The notes below the pieces were generated by a model that ran no database searches, was not told the DNA's origin, and worked only from the letters and a program-made list of their open reading frames with translations. The position numbers and the translations under genes were made by a program. 64,000 bases of DNA, taken from contig JASEVX010000036.1 of the NCBI GenBank assembly GCA_031761405.1, positions 496,001 to 560,000 on the forward strand, read 5' to 3'. The DNA comes from Serripes groenlandicus (taxonomy: Eukaryota; Mollusca; Bivalvia; Cardiida; Cardiidae). Below, in pieces: positions 1 through 10,397 of this stretch (within the stretch, counting starts at the first letter, position 1; the number at the start of each line of letters is the position of its first letter).

Positions 1-525
1 CTATTAAAGCATCTTAAGGCGTTTAATTTGCTTTGGCCATAATTTATGTTGCTTTCTCAGATGATTAACTAATATAAAGTCTTATAATATAAGTGTCAGA
101 TGATTCTTCTTCAAAAAATAGGCTAATAATTTTAATGATCTATGTGGGAAATTTGAGTCAGTCGCCTAAATGGATTCGACTTAGTTATTGTGTGGTCAGT
201 ACTGCTATGCAAGAAAGCACAACATTGTGAGAATTGGACAGCATGATATAACAGATATACTGTTGAAAGTGGTGTTAATCCAATTAATCAATTATATTGT
301 AAAATTACAGTCATAAAAACTTGTACCCTTATAAGGACGTTCTTTTGATTTAACTGGTTTAAATAATAAAACTGTTCATTTCATTGCACACAAAGCACCG
401 ATCAATGAATGCAGATGTGACAAAAGCAGCATGTTGCAAAAGATCAAAGAGACACTGATAGTTATATAATTTGCTTGGACTGTGTGATTGATGGTATTTA
501 GGAGAAGAGTTAAAGTAATTTGGGT
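1..525. other. No recognisable feature
   Basis: AT-rich sequence without a convincing frame or repeat. Confidence 0.5.
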
Positions 526-913
526 TTAACCCTTTCCCAAATACATATCTGATGCTTAACGCCTCTGCAGCAGACGGCTTTTTGAAAACATAGTGACAAA
601 AGAAGAAATTGCTCAAAACGAGCAATTTCTCCTTTTGACACAATGTTTTCCACTTTTAGTCATAGGTATCCATTCAATTAAAGAGAATTTCTATTTTTTG
701 TCAAAATATGTTGCGGAGCAGAAGACTTTTGAAAATACTTTGTGGCAACCGGCAAAATTGATCATCGGATTAGCAATTTCTTCTTTTGCCACAATGTTCT
801 TAACTCTATTCTGGAATTAAACTTTTCATTCATATAGATATTCTATATTTTTTACCGAATTTGTTCAAAATCATCTGTTGCAGCTTAAAAGCGTGTCGGA
901 AATAGGGGATTAA
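526..913 (+). mobile_element. TTAA-MITE, composite of A and an older copy
   Basis: An A-type left end (TTAACCCTTTCCCAAATA) and core run to about 710. A second, diverged core with GGCAAAATTG and AGCAATTTCTTCTTTTGCC follows to GGGGATTAA. One copy probably inserted into or recombined with another. Confidence 0.7.
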
Positions 914-1189
914 ACATTGTTTTCAACAATGTGTCCTCGACCTGTCTAGGTGGCATTCGTTCATGAATCTTTCATCCTCTGACCCAGGCTATTCATAAAA
1001 TATATGATACCCTGGGCAAATTGGCTGTAAAAATCTAGTACTCATGCATAATTTATGAGGTGAAATGCAGCCGCTCAATTGGCCGCATGACACAAACCTC
1101 ATGCGATACAAAAATTACCTTGTAGATACGGAGGAAATCGTGGTGCATGCTTTAATAAGTCTGCAAAGGTTACCATACTTTCTTGTTAA
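914..1189. other. No recognisable feature
   Basis: Unique-looking sequence between two MITEs; no gene or clear repeat seen. Confidence 0.4.
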
Positions 1190-1717
1190 TTAAAACTTTC
1201 CCACTTAATTACAGACACTTTCTGAGACAATTCTGCAGCAGACAACATTTGTAAACAATGTTGCAAAAGTAAAAAAAAATTCATTATGAGCAATTCCTCC
1301 TTTTGCCACAATTTTTTAACCTTTGATCAATAATTATACCCTCTTCGAAGAAGAGGGGGTATATAGGAGTCACTGTGTCGGGCTGTCTGTCTGTCTGTCT
1401 GTCGGTCGGAAGCCATATTTTGTCCGGCCTATTTCTTACAAACCACTGGGTGGAATTCAATAAAATTTTACATGAAGCCTCTATACCAAGAGAAGATGTG
1501 CATATCCTAAAGGGGTTACAATGGCATGTTATTTTACAGAGTTATGGCCCTTTTACTTATTAAGTTATGGTGTAGGTCAAGGTGCTGTTTAGGGGTTATT
1601 TATCATCTTCAGTGATAGTTCTAGTTGTTCTTGCATTTATAGAGAGTTTCCATATTATATACTGAATGTTTTCAAAGTTTTTCTTGCTGCATATTGATTT
1701 ACTTGGGAAAGAGTTAA
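1190..1717 (+). mobile_element. TTAA-MITE subfamily B, split by a hairpin element
   Basis: The left half ends near TTGATCAATAATTA (1332). The right half resumes at TTCTTGCATTTATAGAGAG (about 1627) and ends GGGAAAGAGTTAA. Removing 1333-1626 restores a normal B-type middle. Confidence 0.75.
1333..1626 (+). mobile_element. Hairpin element (ATTATACCC family) inside a MITE
   Basis: It starts with a hairpin, TACCCTCTTCGAAGAAGAGG, then (GTCT)n, then TTTTGTCCGGCCTATTTCTTA. The 3' end is a small hairpin, ATCATCTTCAGTGAT, followed by AGTTCTAGTT. Relatives lie at 40110-40287 and 55405-55650. Confidence 0.65.
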
Positions 1718-1732
1718 AACTTGTCTCTTTTA

Positions 1733-2170
1733 CATGGTTTTCCACCAATGGAACCATTATTATTACATCTATGTGTAAAATCAGCCAGTTTCTTGGAAAG
1801 AAGACCGCCTCGGTGGTGTAGTGGTAGAACGTTCGTCTCGGGTGCGGCAGGTTGTGGTTTGATCCCTGTCCCGGTCATACCAAAGACTTGGTAAAAATGG
1901 CTGTCCAGTCCTTGATGCTCATGTTGAGAAGTTAGCGTTACGACTGACTGGCTCAGGTGTCAGGATAAATGAACCAGTAGTACTGGTAACTTACCCAGGA
2001 AACGCTGTGATACGTTTAACTAAAAAATTGTTAAAGGTGGCGTTTAACACCAAACAACCAAACAATCAATCAATCAATCAATGCTTTGAAAGACTGTTGT
2101 ACATACTGCTTTGAGAAAACACATGGGTAGGTGAATAAAATTAAGTTTGAAAAATTGTTGAAAACGGTTC
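1733..2170 (+). mobile_element. Old SINE split by a younger SINE
   Basis: The left part (to 1801) has the core block CCACCAATGG...CAGCCAGTTTCTTGG. The right part (from 2085) continues with GAGAAAACACATGGGTAGGTG and GAAAAATTGTTGAAAACGG, in the same order as the intact SINE at 16816-17088. Confidence 0.65.
1802..2084 (+). mobile_element. tRNA-derived SINE nested in another SINE
   Basis: The tRNA-like head has box A (TGGTGTAGTGGTAGAAC) and box B (GGTTGTGGTTTGATCCC). The 3' core has GCTGTGATACGTTTAACTAA and the tail is (AATC)n. The flanks TTGGAAAGA (1793-1801) and TTTGAAAGA (2085-2093) form a target duplication with one mismatch. Confidence 0.8.
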
Positions 2171-2398
2171 TTACATCATTCTGATATGAAACACTCTCTA
2201 CGTCTGCTTCCTCCGACTTGGCATTATTAAGTAAAGCAATTCTCAAAATTTGTGTGAAATTGCTAACGTGTCAAAATGGTGTCCAAATGCGTCTGTAAAT
2301 GGGAAAAGGTTAATTTGGGCTGATTATTATCTTTGCACCCGGGGAAGCTCAGAATCAGCTAAACTTGTTCAGACAGTCATGCAGGTCATACCAAAGAC

Positions 2399-2632
2399 TT
2401 AAAACCCTTTTCCCACTTATAACAAAACTGCAGCAGACGTCTTTGAAAACATCTGAGTAAAAGTATGGAAAACCTATCAATTGAAGTTCATATTTTTATT
2501 GATTAGAGTTGAAAACATAGTGGCAAAAGGATAATTTGCTTGTTTAGAGCAATTTCTCCTGTTGCCACAATGTTTTCAAAAGTTGTATGATGCAGAGGTG
2601 TCAGAAAGCGTCTATATGAGGGAAAGCGTTAA
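2399..2632 (-). mobile_element. TTAA-MITE, near full length
   Basis: It runs from TTAAAACCCTTTTCCCAC to TATGAGGGAAAGCGTTAA. The central stem is weakened (GCTTGTTTAGAGC). Confidence 0.8.
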
Positions 2633-2639
2633 ATGAATG

Positions 2640-2830
2640 GGAAATTGTTAATGATAATTAATGCTGTTCCACCTTGGGGATCAGGGTTGCAAGAATAGCA
2701 TGACGGCTGATGGAAGGGATGTCGGATGTCGGAATGAATAATACAGTTAGTACTGGTAATTGACACCTGTGAAATGCTGTGATATAGCTGAAATATGGTT
2801 GAAAGTGGGGGTGAAAACCATTTGAACAAT
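2640..2830 (+). mobile_element. Degenerate SINE, 3' part
   Basis: CAGTTAGTACTGGTAA, GAAATGCTGTGATATAGCTG and AATATGGTTGAAAG are in the order of the SINE at 1802-2084. No box A is seen. Confidence 0.5.
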
Positions 2831-2894
2831 CAAGTCAAGTTGTAAATCGGAAACAGCTGACCCAGAAAAATAACACTTATTGCAAACTCATAAA

Positions 2895-3148
2895 TTAACC
2901 CTTGCAGCATTCACATACTATAAATCTGCTACAGTAACGACTTATATTAGGAAACATATTGGCAAACATATGAAACATCCCTGTAAAAAATAGTACATTT
3001 ATTCAATACAGTTTTAAACATTGTGGCAATTGGAGAAATTGCTCATTATGAGTGAGCATTTTCTCCTTTTGCTTAAATGTTTTCAAATGTTACTGGATAG
3101 TCTGCTGCAGATGCATCAAAATTCATCTGCAATTGGGGATAGGTTTAA
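2895..3148 (-). mobile_element. TTAA-MITE subfamily B, diverged
   Basis: The left end is TTAACCCTTGCAGCATTC. The central hairpin GAGAAATTGCTCATTATGAG is clear, and the right end is TTGGGGATAGGTTTAA. Confidence 0.65.
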
Positions 3149-3165
3149 ACAGAGAGAGAGCTTTG

Positions 3166-3399
3166 TTAACCCTTTCCCTCATACGACAATTCTGCAGCAG
3201 ACGACTTTGAACGTATTTTGTCAAAACATAGGAAATCTCCATAATTGAATGGCTAACCTATGATGAAAAGTGGAAAACATTGTGGCAAAAGGAGAAATTG
3301 CACGTTTTGTGCAATTTCTCCTTTTGTCACTATGTTTTCAAAAAGCTGTCTGCTGCTGAGGCGTCTGTCAGAAAGCGTCTATATGAGGGAAAGGGTTAA
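3166..3399 (-). mobile_element. TTAA-MITE subfamily A, intact
   Basis: Complete ends and a CAC/GTG-type central stem. A 25 bp repeat, longer than the TTAA duplication, lies on both sides (see findings). Confidence 0.9.
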
Positions 3400-3458
3400 A
3401 CAGAGAGAGAGCTTTGTTAAAGAGTGGTAATCTTCTGAGATAACTTACATAAATCATT

Positions 3459-3687
3459 TTAACCCTTTCCCCACATACAACATATCGGCAGCAGACGACT
3501 TTGAAAACACATAGAACAAAATTGCTAAAATATCTTGAAATTAAAGGATAAATTTGTTATAGAGTTGAAAACATTGTGACATTAGGGAAAATTGCTCTTT
3601 TTGAGCAATTTTCCTTTTTGTCACAGTGTTAACAAAGTCGTCTGTTTCAGAGGCGTCAGAAAGCGTCTATATGAGGGAGAGGGTTAA
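3459..3687 (-). mobile_element. TTAA-MITE, full length
   Basis: TTAACCCTTTCCCCACATAC to GAGGGAGAGGGTTAA; central stem AAAATTGCTC/GAGCAATTTT. Confidence 0.85.
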
Positions 3688-3897
3688 GAGTCTAGGTTTG
3701 AAGGGAAAATTGGCCTGAAATTAAATATGATGAATAATTATACAGCATACGGTTTTTTTTGTAGTTTAAGCTTTCAGAAACTGTAAATTACTGTGAAACT
3801 GTAAATTACTGTTTTGATTTAATTTACAGATATTTCATTTGAAACCTTTTGCTTTTTCCAAATTTATAGTTGTAACATTTTTTTTCCTTATATGATT

Positions 3898-4188
3898 GAT
3901 TGTCTGTAGCGACGCGGGCTGTCAATCCAGGGGTTGTGAGTTCGAATCCCGGCTTTGCCAACTTTCTTTCCGACGATTGACAAAAGTCAATGCGACATGC
4001 TCCATTCGTCTTCCACCAATGGGCTAAGTCTATGTCGAAAAGCAGCCAGTTGCTTGGGAAGATTGTTGTGTGGAGTACTGGTGTGAGAAAAACAGGAAAT
4101 GCATGAGTACTAAGGTGAACTGGCCGCCGTGATACGACTGAGAAATTGTTCAAAACGGCGTTAAACCCCAATCAATCAATCAATCAAT
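3898..4188 (+). mobile_element. tRNA-derived SINE with exact target duplication
   Basis: Flanked by CCTTATATGATT (3886-3897 and 4189-4200). Box B (GGTTGTGAGTTCGAATCCC) is good but box A is poor, so the head may be slightly 5'-truncated. The core has GCCGTGATACGACTGAGAAA, followed by GGCGTTAAACCCC and (AATC)n. Confidence 0.85.
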
Positions 4189-4217
4189 CCTTATATGATT
4201 TGAAAAGCAGATACTAC

Positions 4218-4453
4218 TTAACCCTTTCCCACATACAACATTTCCCAGAGTTAAGCCTATTTGTTTGCAGTTTTGTACTATGTGGGAAAGGGTTGAAAAC
4301 AATAATGTATAAAACTATAATCATTTTTGAATTGAGTTGCAAAAGAAGAAATTGCTATTATTAATAAGGAGTATTAGTTCTTCTTTAGTTTTTCTTTTGC
4401 CATAATGTTTTAAAAAGTCCTCTGCTGTGCAGGTGTCAAAATGCAAGGATTAA
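4218..4453 (-). mobile_element. TTAA-MITE, rearranged
   Basis: A left end is soon followed by a right-end-like TATGTGGGAAAGGGTTGA (4272-4289), then a diverged core and right arm ending GGATTAA. It may be two overlapping remnants. Confidence 0.6.
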
Positions 4454-4554
4454 ACAGATGACTAAAAAAAATACTATTTTTGGTAATTAAAATTTAATAG
4501 TTAAAATGTCAGATGCCATACTGGCAATTTTTGGTCTTGTTGCATCTGGCACAG

Positions 4555-4755
4555 AGGAATTTGCCATGGCCAAGTGATTTAAATGTCGGCATTTGAAACC
4601 GGGCATCCTAGGTTTGATCCCTTAGTAGTCTCGGCAGTCATGTCCTAGCCTAAAATAGGTTTATCATGTTTACCTAGGGATCATGAGTAACTGACTTGTT
4701 GCCATGGTATAACTGAAATAATGTTGAAAATGGCCTAAAACCCCATTTAAACAAA
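4555..4755 (+). mobile_element. Diverged SINE of the 41252 type
   Basis: Head with GCCAAGTGATTTAAATGTC and box B TAGGTTTGATCCC, then TCCTAGCCTAAAATAGGTT and ACCTAGGGATCATGAGTAA as in the intact copy at 41252-41476. Confidence 0.65.
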
Positions 4756-5061
4756 GAAACAATTTTTTAAAAACGTCTGTGTACAGTGAAGACTCAGGAG
4801 ATTCAGTCATACTCTACTTAGCCACAGTGTGCTAAACGAAATGCAGAGGATTCTCTATGTGCTTAGTATGACACCCTTGACAAAACTTTGGAATAGCGAT
4901 AGTCCCATACGTGTAACTTCCCTAACCCAAATCACCAGATTTCACTCAAATCATCCTTGGGAATTTTTTGTTTTTTTGCAGAATGCTTGGAATCATACCA
5001 TCAGAACAACTTATCATGTCAAAATGTGTATAATTTCTTTCTTAAATAGGTTTTGACTGTA

Positions 5062-5298
5062 TTAACCCTATCCCACAGCAGAAGACATTTAGTCTGCAGC
5101 AGGCTGCTTTGAAATCATCTAGCGGGAAGACATGGAAATTCTATATTGATAAAAGCTCAATTTTAGATCGGAGTTAAAAGCATTGTGGAAAAAAGGAGAA
5201 ATTGCTCATCATGAGCAGTTTCTCCTTTTACATTTTAAAAAATGATTCGGCTGTAACCGAAATGCATCAAAATTCATCTGCATCTGGAATAGGGTTGA
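5062..5298 (-). mobile_element. TTAA-MITE subfamily B
   Basis: TTAACCCTATCCCAC at the left; hairpin ATTGCTCATCATGAGCAGTT; right end AATAGGGTTGA. Confidence 0.7.
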
Positions 5299-5344
5299 TG
5301 TGATTCTGTGCGTTACAAGCTTTGTCTGGCAAAAAAGGGATCTT

Positions 5345-6133
5345 ACTTGCGTTTTCTGACGCCTCTGTATGGAGATTTTTCACGTTTCTAGCTCGCCTGA
5401 GCACGAAGTGATCGCCTTTTGTCCGGCGTGATCGTCCAACAACATCTTCTCCTCAGTAACCAGAGGGATAATTGGGATGAAACTTCACAGAAAGCATCCT
5501 CTCAATGACCTCATCAGAATTCATTCAAATGTAGGGATCCATGCAGAGTTCTGGTTTCCATGGCAACCAAACGAAAAAAGAATTCAAATTCTTCTTCTCC
5601 CAAACTGGTTGGCCGATTTTCAAATAATTTTGTTAAAATTTTAATTGGATGACCCTCTTTCAGATTCTTTCAAGCCATGTTGATTGGTCGAGGAAAATGG
5701 TCGCCATGGGGGCGGGGCTATTTTGCCTTATATGGCTATTATATATATAAGTGAAAACTTAGAAAATCTTCTCCTCCGAAAGTGTCAAGCCGATTTTCAA
5801 ATATTTTTGTAGAAATCTTCCTACGGTGACCCTTTATCAGATTCCTTCAAGCCATGTTGATTGGTAAAAAAAAATGGCCACCAGGGGGCGGTGTTCTTTG
5901 GAGATTTAATTTTTGACTATAGGCAGAGGAATGATACTGCTTGGGCAAATTGTATTAGCTTACCTGACCACAAAATGAGGTAATGTGGTTGACTGTGTGG
6001 TTGGTATGACAAAATCTTTGCATAAGTCAGGTGAGCGATCCAGGGCCATGACATGGCCCTCTTGTTGTATATTTGTTTTTAAGTTGTCTGCATGCTGCAG
6101 ATTTGTTGTATAATTATTGAGGGAAAGGGTTAA
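5345..6133 (+). mobile_element. TTAA-MITE fragments flanking a hairpin element
   Basis: GCGTTTTCTGACGCCTCTGT lies before 5389. After 6066 come TTGTCTGCATGCTGCAGATT and GAGGGAAAGGGTTAA, the right end of a MITE. The simplest reading is one MITE split by the insertion, with internal loss. Confidence 0.5.
5389..6066 (+). mobile_element. Hairpin/CTTGTT element, AGCTCACC family
   Basis: The 5' block TAGCTCGCCTGAGCACGAAG is followed by GATCGCCTTTTGTCC. The body has degenerate modules with AACAACATCTTCTCC and TTCAAGCCATGTTGATTGGT. The 3' end is GAGCGATCCAGGGCCATG, a palindromic GGGCCATGACATGGCCC, then CTTGTT. Relatives are at 46512, 57225 and 58613. Confidence 0.7.
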
Positions 6134-6139
6134 GAGTCT

Positions 6140-6419
6140 TTTATATTGAACCAGCAGAGCTACAATTCTAGATTTGGTGTCTGCTGGGGCCAAACTTAAG
6201 CTGTGGGAAAAATTCTAGGCACTCGGGGGTTAATTGCTGCACTCGCAGGACTATCCTAGAAAATGATTAATATCGTAGACCATTTATATGTGATATTGCT
6301 ATTATGAATGTGTGACTAAAGTAACGAAAAAATTAGTTACAAAGAAGAAAATTGACCCCTCAAGTCTGAAACGTAATTGGAGTAACCTCCCTTGGGAGCT
6401 GGTTCCCTTAATTATTCTC
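6140..6419. other. No recognisable feature
   Basis: Unique-looking sequence without gene or repeat signal. Confidence 0.35.
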
Positions 6420-6649
6420 TTAACCCTTTCCCACATACAGCAATTCTGCAGCAGACGACTTTGAAAACATGGTGACAAAAACCTGAAAAATCTCCCTAAA
6501 AGATAGCTTAATTGTTAAATAAAGTTGAAAACATTTTGGCCAAAGGGGAAATTACTCATCATGAGCAATTTCACCTTTTACCACAATGTTTTCAAAATTT
6601 GACCGCTGCTATAGCGTCAAAATGAATCTTGCAGGTTGGAAAGGGTTAA
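6420..6649 (-). mobile_element. TTAA-MITE subfamily B, ACCTGAAAAATC variant
   Basis: Shares GTGACAAAAACCTGAAAAATC and TTGTTAAATAAAGTTG with the copies at 21687 and 50994, which marks a distinct lineage. Confidence 0.8.
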
Positions 6650-6659
6650 CTGTCCTGGA

Positions 6660-8007
6660 CCCAGCTTATTGTCCCCCGCTTTCGCGAAAGCGCGGGGACT
6701 ATTATTTCTCATTCGTCAGTCCGTCAGTCCGTCAGTCCGTCAGTCCGTCACGCTGTCACACTTTCGTTTCCGGGCTATTTCTCTGCAACCGCTTTTTCGA
6801 ATTTGATGAAATATCATAGGAAGGATCACCACCAAGTGTAGATGCGCATATCGTGTTTGCGTTCCGGTTGGATTATTTTTCACGGAGTTATGGCCCTTTA
6901 CCCCTATGTATGACTAAATTCATTTCCGGGCTATTTCTCTGCAACCGCTTTTTGGAATTTTATGAAACTTCATAGGAAGGATCACCACCAAGTGTAGATG
7001 CGCATATCGTGTTTGCGTTCCGGTTGGATTATTTTGCACGGAGTTATGGCCCTTTACCCCACCATCAGGCTATGTATGACTAAATTCATTTCCGGGCTAT
7101 TTCTCTGCAACCGCTTTTTGGAATTTTATGAAACTTCATAGGAAGGATCACCACCAAGTGTAGATGCGCATATCGTGTTTGCGTTCCGGTTGGATTATTT
7201 TTCACGGAGTTATGGCCCTTTACTCCACCATCAGGCTATGTATGACTAAATTCATTTCCGGGCTATTTCTCTGCAACCGCTTTTTGGAATTTTATGAAAT
7301 TTCATAGGAAGGATCACCACCAAGTGTAGATGCGCATATCGTGTTTGCGTTCCGGTTGGATTATTTTGCACGGAGTTATGGCCCTTTACCCCACCATCAG
7401 GCTATGTATGACTAAATTCATTTCCGGGCTATTTCTCTGCAACCGCTTTTTGGAATTTTATGAAACTTTATAGGAAGGATCACCACCAAGTGTAGATGCG
7501 CATATCGTGTTTGCGTTCCGGTTGGATGATTTTTCACGGAGTTTTACCCCACCATCCGGCTATGTATGACTTAATTCATTTCCGGGCTATCTCTCTGCAA
7601 CCGCTTTTTGGAATTTGATGAAACTTTATAGGAAGGATCACCACCAAGTGTAGATGCGCATATCGTGTTTGCGTTCCGGTTGGATTATTTTTCACGGAGT
7701 TATGGCCCTTTACTCCACCATCAGGCTATGTATGACTAAATTCATTTCCGGGCTATTTCTCTGCAACCGCTTTTTGGAATTTTATGAAACTTCATAGGAA
7801 GGATCACCACCAAGTGTAGATGCGCATATCGTGTTTGCGTTCCGGTTGGATGATTTTTCACGGAGTTATGGCCCTTACTTCTGAACCGTAATAGGTACTG
7901 CTTTCATATTTCACATGTGTATTCCTTGTGACAACCCCTTTCCATCAATACCAATTTTTGTGACCTTGACCCTGGCGGGGGACCATGATTCTCTGAATTT
8001 GCTTGTT
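6660..8007 (+). mobile_element. Hairpin/CTTGTT element with ~166 bp tandem core
   Basis: The 5' hairpin CCCCGCTTTCGCGAAAGCG is followed by a (GTCAGTCC)n tract and seven tandem core units. The 3' segment contains TTTCACATGTGTATTCCTTG, also found in the element at 24985, and GGCGGGGGACC. It ends CTGAATTTGCTTGTT. The GGCGGGGGAC near the 3' end can pair with the 5' GTCCCCCGC. Confidence 0.75.
6767..7880 (+). repeat. Tandem array, 7 units of ~166 bp
   Basis: TTTCCGGGCTATTTCTCTGC starts near 6767, 6923, 7088, 7254, 7420, 7578 and 7744. Each unit carries GATCACCACCAAGTGTAGAT and CACGGAGTTATGGCCC. Units are nearly identical; one has a short deletion near 7540. This is a transposon core, not CRISPR. 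Confidence 0.9.
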
Positions 8008-8253
8008 CTGTATGCATTAAAACATGGAGTAAGCAGACAATTGTACCAAAATGTCTCATGAAAGACAGACAGAATTTTAAACTTTTGGCAGAATATCAAT
8101 ATTTCAACCCTTTCCAGTTATTATCCAGGATATTCGGGAGATTTTGCTTTACAATCTGGATGATGTCTGCTGGCATTACCAGAGGACTCTAGAAAAGGAG
8201 GAGTAAACAGCTGGTCTTTTCACAACAATATCTCGCTTATGACTCAACTAAAC

Positions 8254-8320
8254 CCTATGTTGTGAGTACTCAAAAGAATCGTCTCACTGAGATGATTCTT
8301 TTGAATACCCACAACATAGG
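8254..8320. repeat. 67 bp near-perfect inverted repeat
   Basis: Arms of 27 bp, CCTATGTTGTGAGTACTCAA... and its near complement, around a short loop CGTCTCACTGAGAT. The right arm and the following GGGTCATATAAGGATTT recur as a half copy at 13785-13840, so it is probably a tiny MITE. Confidence 0.7.
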
Positions 8321-8539
8321 ATTAGAGGGTCATATAAGGATTTGTGGATGTGAAATCATACTCTTCATATCTAGAGCTAAATGCATTGCAGCCATCAATA
8401 GGGTTACCACACGACTGTTTCATTTCAGTGCATTGGAAAAGGTACAAATTGGTATTTCGGAACAATTGGTTTGTTACAATGAGCCTGTTACAATCTGCTC
8501 CCTCTTATTACAATCTACACAAGTTGACAGAAACTTGTA

Positions 8540-8645
8540 ACAAGATTAGGTAAATAAATGATATGTGTGAACAGTGGTAATCTGCATTTTCACTGTGCCA
8601 AAATGCCAACATGGTAATAATACATGTTAAATTTTTGTGTCGCCA
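8540..8645 (+). repeat. Diverged copy of the 36112/36306 repeat
   Basis: GTGTGAACAGTGGTAATCTG and CACTGTGCCAAAATGCCAAC resemble the paired repeats at 36.1-36.4 kb. Confidence 0.45.
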
Positions 8646-8814
8646 AATTCCTTGACAGGGTGACACATTGGGGATCAAATCTCTGCTGTCTGTCACACAA
8701 CTTTTCTGACATATCGGAAGACGACATATTTGTTGTTTTTTCCCCGGAACACTTTTTGTTAAGTTACATGCAACCAGTATTATTAGTGACATATGTTTGA
8801 ATGTAAGCTACAGG

Positions 8815-8976
8815 AACATAAGCTCATTTTTGTGCATCTGCAGCAGACGTCATTTGGCACATTGTTTTCAACTCAATTTCAATAATTAAATTAATTTACG
8901 TTTACATTGATTTTCATATTTTTGCCTTGGATGTTTGAAGTCCTCAGCCGTATAGTTTTTGAACTAATTGGGTTAA
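8815..8976 (+). mobile_element. TTAA-MITE remnant
   Basis: CATCTGCAGCAGACGTCATTT, then a B-type middle (TTGATTTTCATATTTTTGCC), ending GGGTTAA. Confidence 0.5.
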
Positions 8977-9018
8977 AATAAGTTTGTTGGAAAATGGGAT
9001 TATGATGAACCATATCTT

Positions 9019-9183
9019 TTTAGCTCAACTTTTGAAAAAAACGAGAGCTATTGTCATGACCCTGGCGTCTTCGACGGCGGCGGCGGCGTGGTCATCCGGT
9101 TAAGGTTTTTTGTTTAGCTTATTTATTTTTTTCTGTTTTCTCCCTATCAGTCGAGCGTCTGTGCCATACGCGGTGCTCTTGTT
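9019..9183 (+). mobile_element. Short hairpin/CTTGTT element (GAGAGCTATTGTCATGACC family)
   Basis: TTTTTAGCTCAACTTTTG, GAGAGCTATTGTCATGACC, a GGC-rich run, TCAGTCGAGCGTCTGTGCC and the end GCGGTGCTCTTGTT. A second copy at 56738-56887 shares both ends. Confidence 0.75.
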
Positions 9184-9197
9184 TAGTCAATAGTGTT

Positions 9198-9371
9198 TTA
9201 AACCCCTTTCCCACAAACCACTAATCGTACGGTAGACAACTTTGAAAACATCTATGTGTCAAAAGAAGAAATTGCTCGATTTGATCAACTCGCTATATGT
9301 CACGATGTTTGTTCAAAAGTTTTCTGCTGCAATGGCGTCAGTAAGTGTCTCTATGTGGGAAAAGGGTTTAA
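9198..9371 (-). mobile_element. TTAA-MITE, internally shortened
   Basis: Left end TTAAACCCCTTTCCCAC; right end TATGTGGGAAAAGGGTTTAA. It shares its right TTAA with the next copy. Confidence 0.75.
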
Positions 9372-9554
9372 GTCTTTCCCACATGCAAAAGTTGAAGATG
9401 ACATTTGAAAACATTGCGGCAAAAGGGGGAAAACTTATAACGAACATAATGAAATATTGTTGCAAAAATTTTAAATTTCCCATGATGTTTCTCCAAAAGC
9501 TGATTGAGTGCATCAGTCTGTATCAACCTCCCTCTGCATGCAGGAAAGGGTTGA
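9368..9554. mobile_element. TTAA-MITE, diverged, abutting the previous copy
   Basis: TTAAGTCTTTCCCACATGC to GCAGGAAAGGGTTGA; the central stem is decayed. Confidence 0.6.
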
Positions 9555-10028
9555 TAAATATGGAGATAGGCTGTATCCTAGAGTAAAAGAATCATTAGCG
9601 ATTGTTTTTATATGCTAATAATGAGAAAGTGGGATATAAATTTGCGATTCAGATTAATAGTCGAGCCCATCAAGCTTTACGTTTTACAATTACCGGTTAC
9701 CTGTCTCCTGAAACGATGCCAACTGATTATATTTTCCTGGTTCCCTCATTTCTAATTGGATAATTCTGCGAGGCTTCTGAATAATGAAGATATTTTGATA
9801 TCAAAATTCGTGAAATGTTGATTAATCTTTTCATTATCCATTTCTGTGTAACAAAAAAAAATTACTAGACATAAGAATGTATTGCTTAATTATCAGCATT
9901 GAAGTCTCTTACTTTAGAAACGTCTTCTTCTGTTGAATTATTCAAAACTCTCGCTGCTTTAGAGCAGTTAGTAAAATAAAAAGTCTTACAGGCTGCTTCC
10001 ACTGGATTGGAAAAGTGTTTTATTATCA
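9555..10028. other. No recognisable feature
   Basis: AT-rich unique-looking sequence; no frame or repeat seen. Confidence 0.5.
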
Positions 10029-10260
10029 TTTACCCCTTTCCCTCATATAGACGCTTTCTGACGCCTCTGCAGCAGACGACTTTTTGAAAACATTGTGACA
10101 AAAGAAGAAATTGCACAAAATGTGCAATTTCTCCTTTTGCTACAATGTTTTCCAATTTTTTGTCATAGGTTATCCATTCAATTATGGAGATTTTCTATGT
10201 TTTGACAAAAAACGTTCAAAGTCGTCAGCTGCAGAATTGTCGTATGAGGGAAAGGGTTAA
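10029..10260 (+). mobile_element. TTAA-MITE subfamily A, intact
   Basis: The left duplication is mutated to TTTA; central stem GCACAAAATGTGC; right end TATGAGGGAAAGGGTTAA. Confidence 0.9.
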
Positions 10261-10383
10261 AGCAGACGGCGTTTTGAAAACATAGTGACAAAAGAAGAAA
10301 TTGCTTTAGTCATAGGTTATCCATCTGACAAAATACGTTCAAAGTCGTCTGCTGCAGAATTGTCGTAAGAGGGAAAGGGTTAC
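10257..10383 (+). mobile_element. TTAA-MITE A deletion derivative
   Basis: It shares the TTAA of the previous copy. The left end and part of the central hairpin are missing: GAAGAAATTGCTTTAGTCATAGG jumps from the stem straight to the CATAGGTTATCC segment. Confidence 0.75.
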
Positions 10384-10397
10384 TCATCATAGCATCA

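Noticed and set aside
6767..7880. Regular ~166 bp repeats as a CRISPR-like array
   Set aside because: Whole units repeat without unique spacers, and the DNA is eukaryotic; it is a transposon core.
9075..9095. GGCGGCGGCGG run as a CpG island or promoter
   Set aside because: It lies within a short hairpin/CTTGTT element and has no promoter context; the sister copy at 56738 has a similar GC-rich patch.
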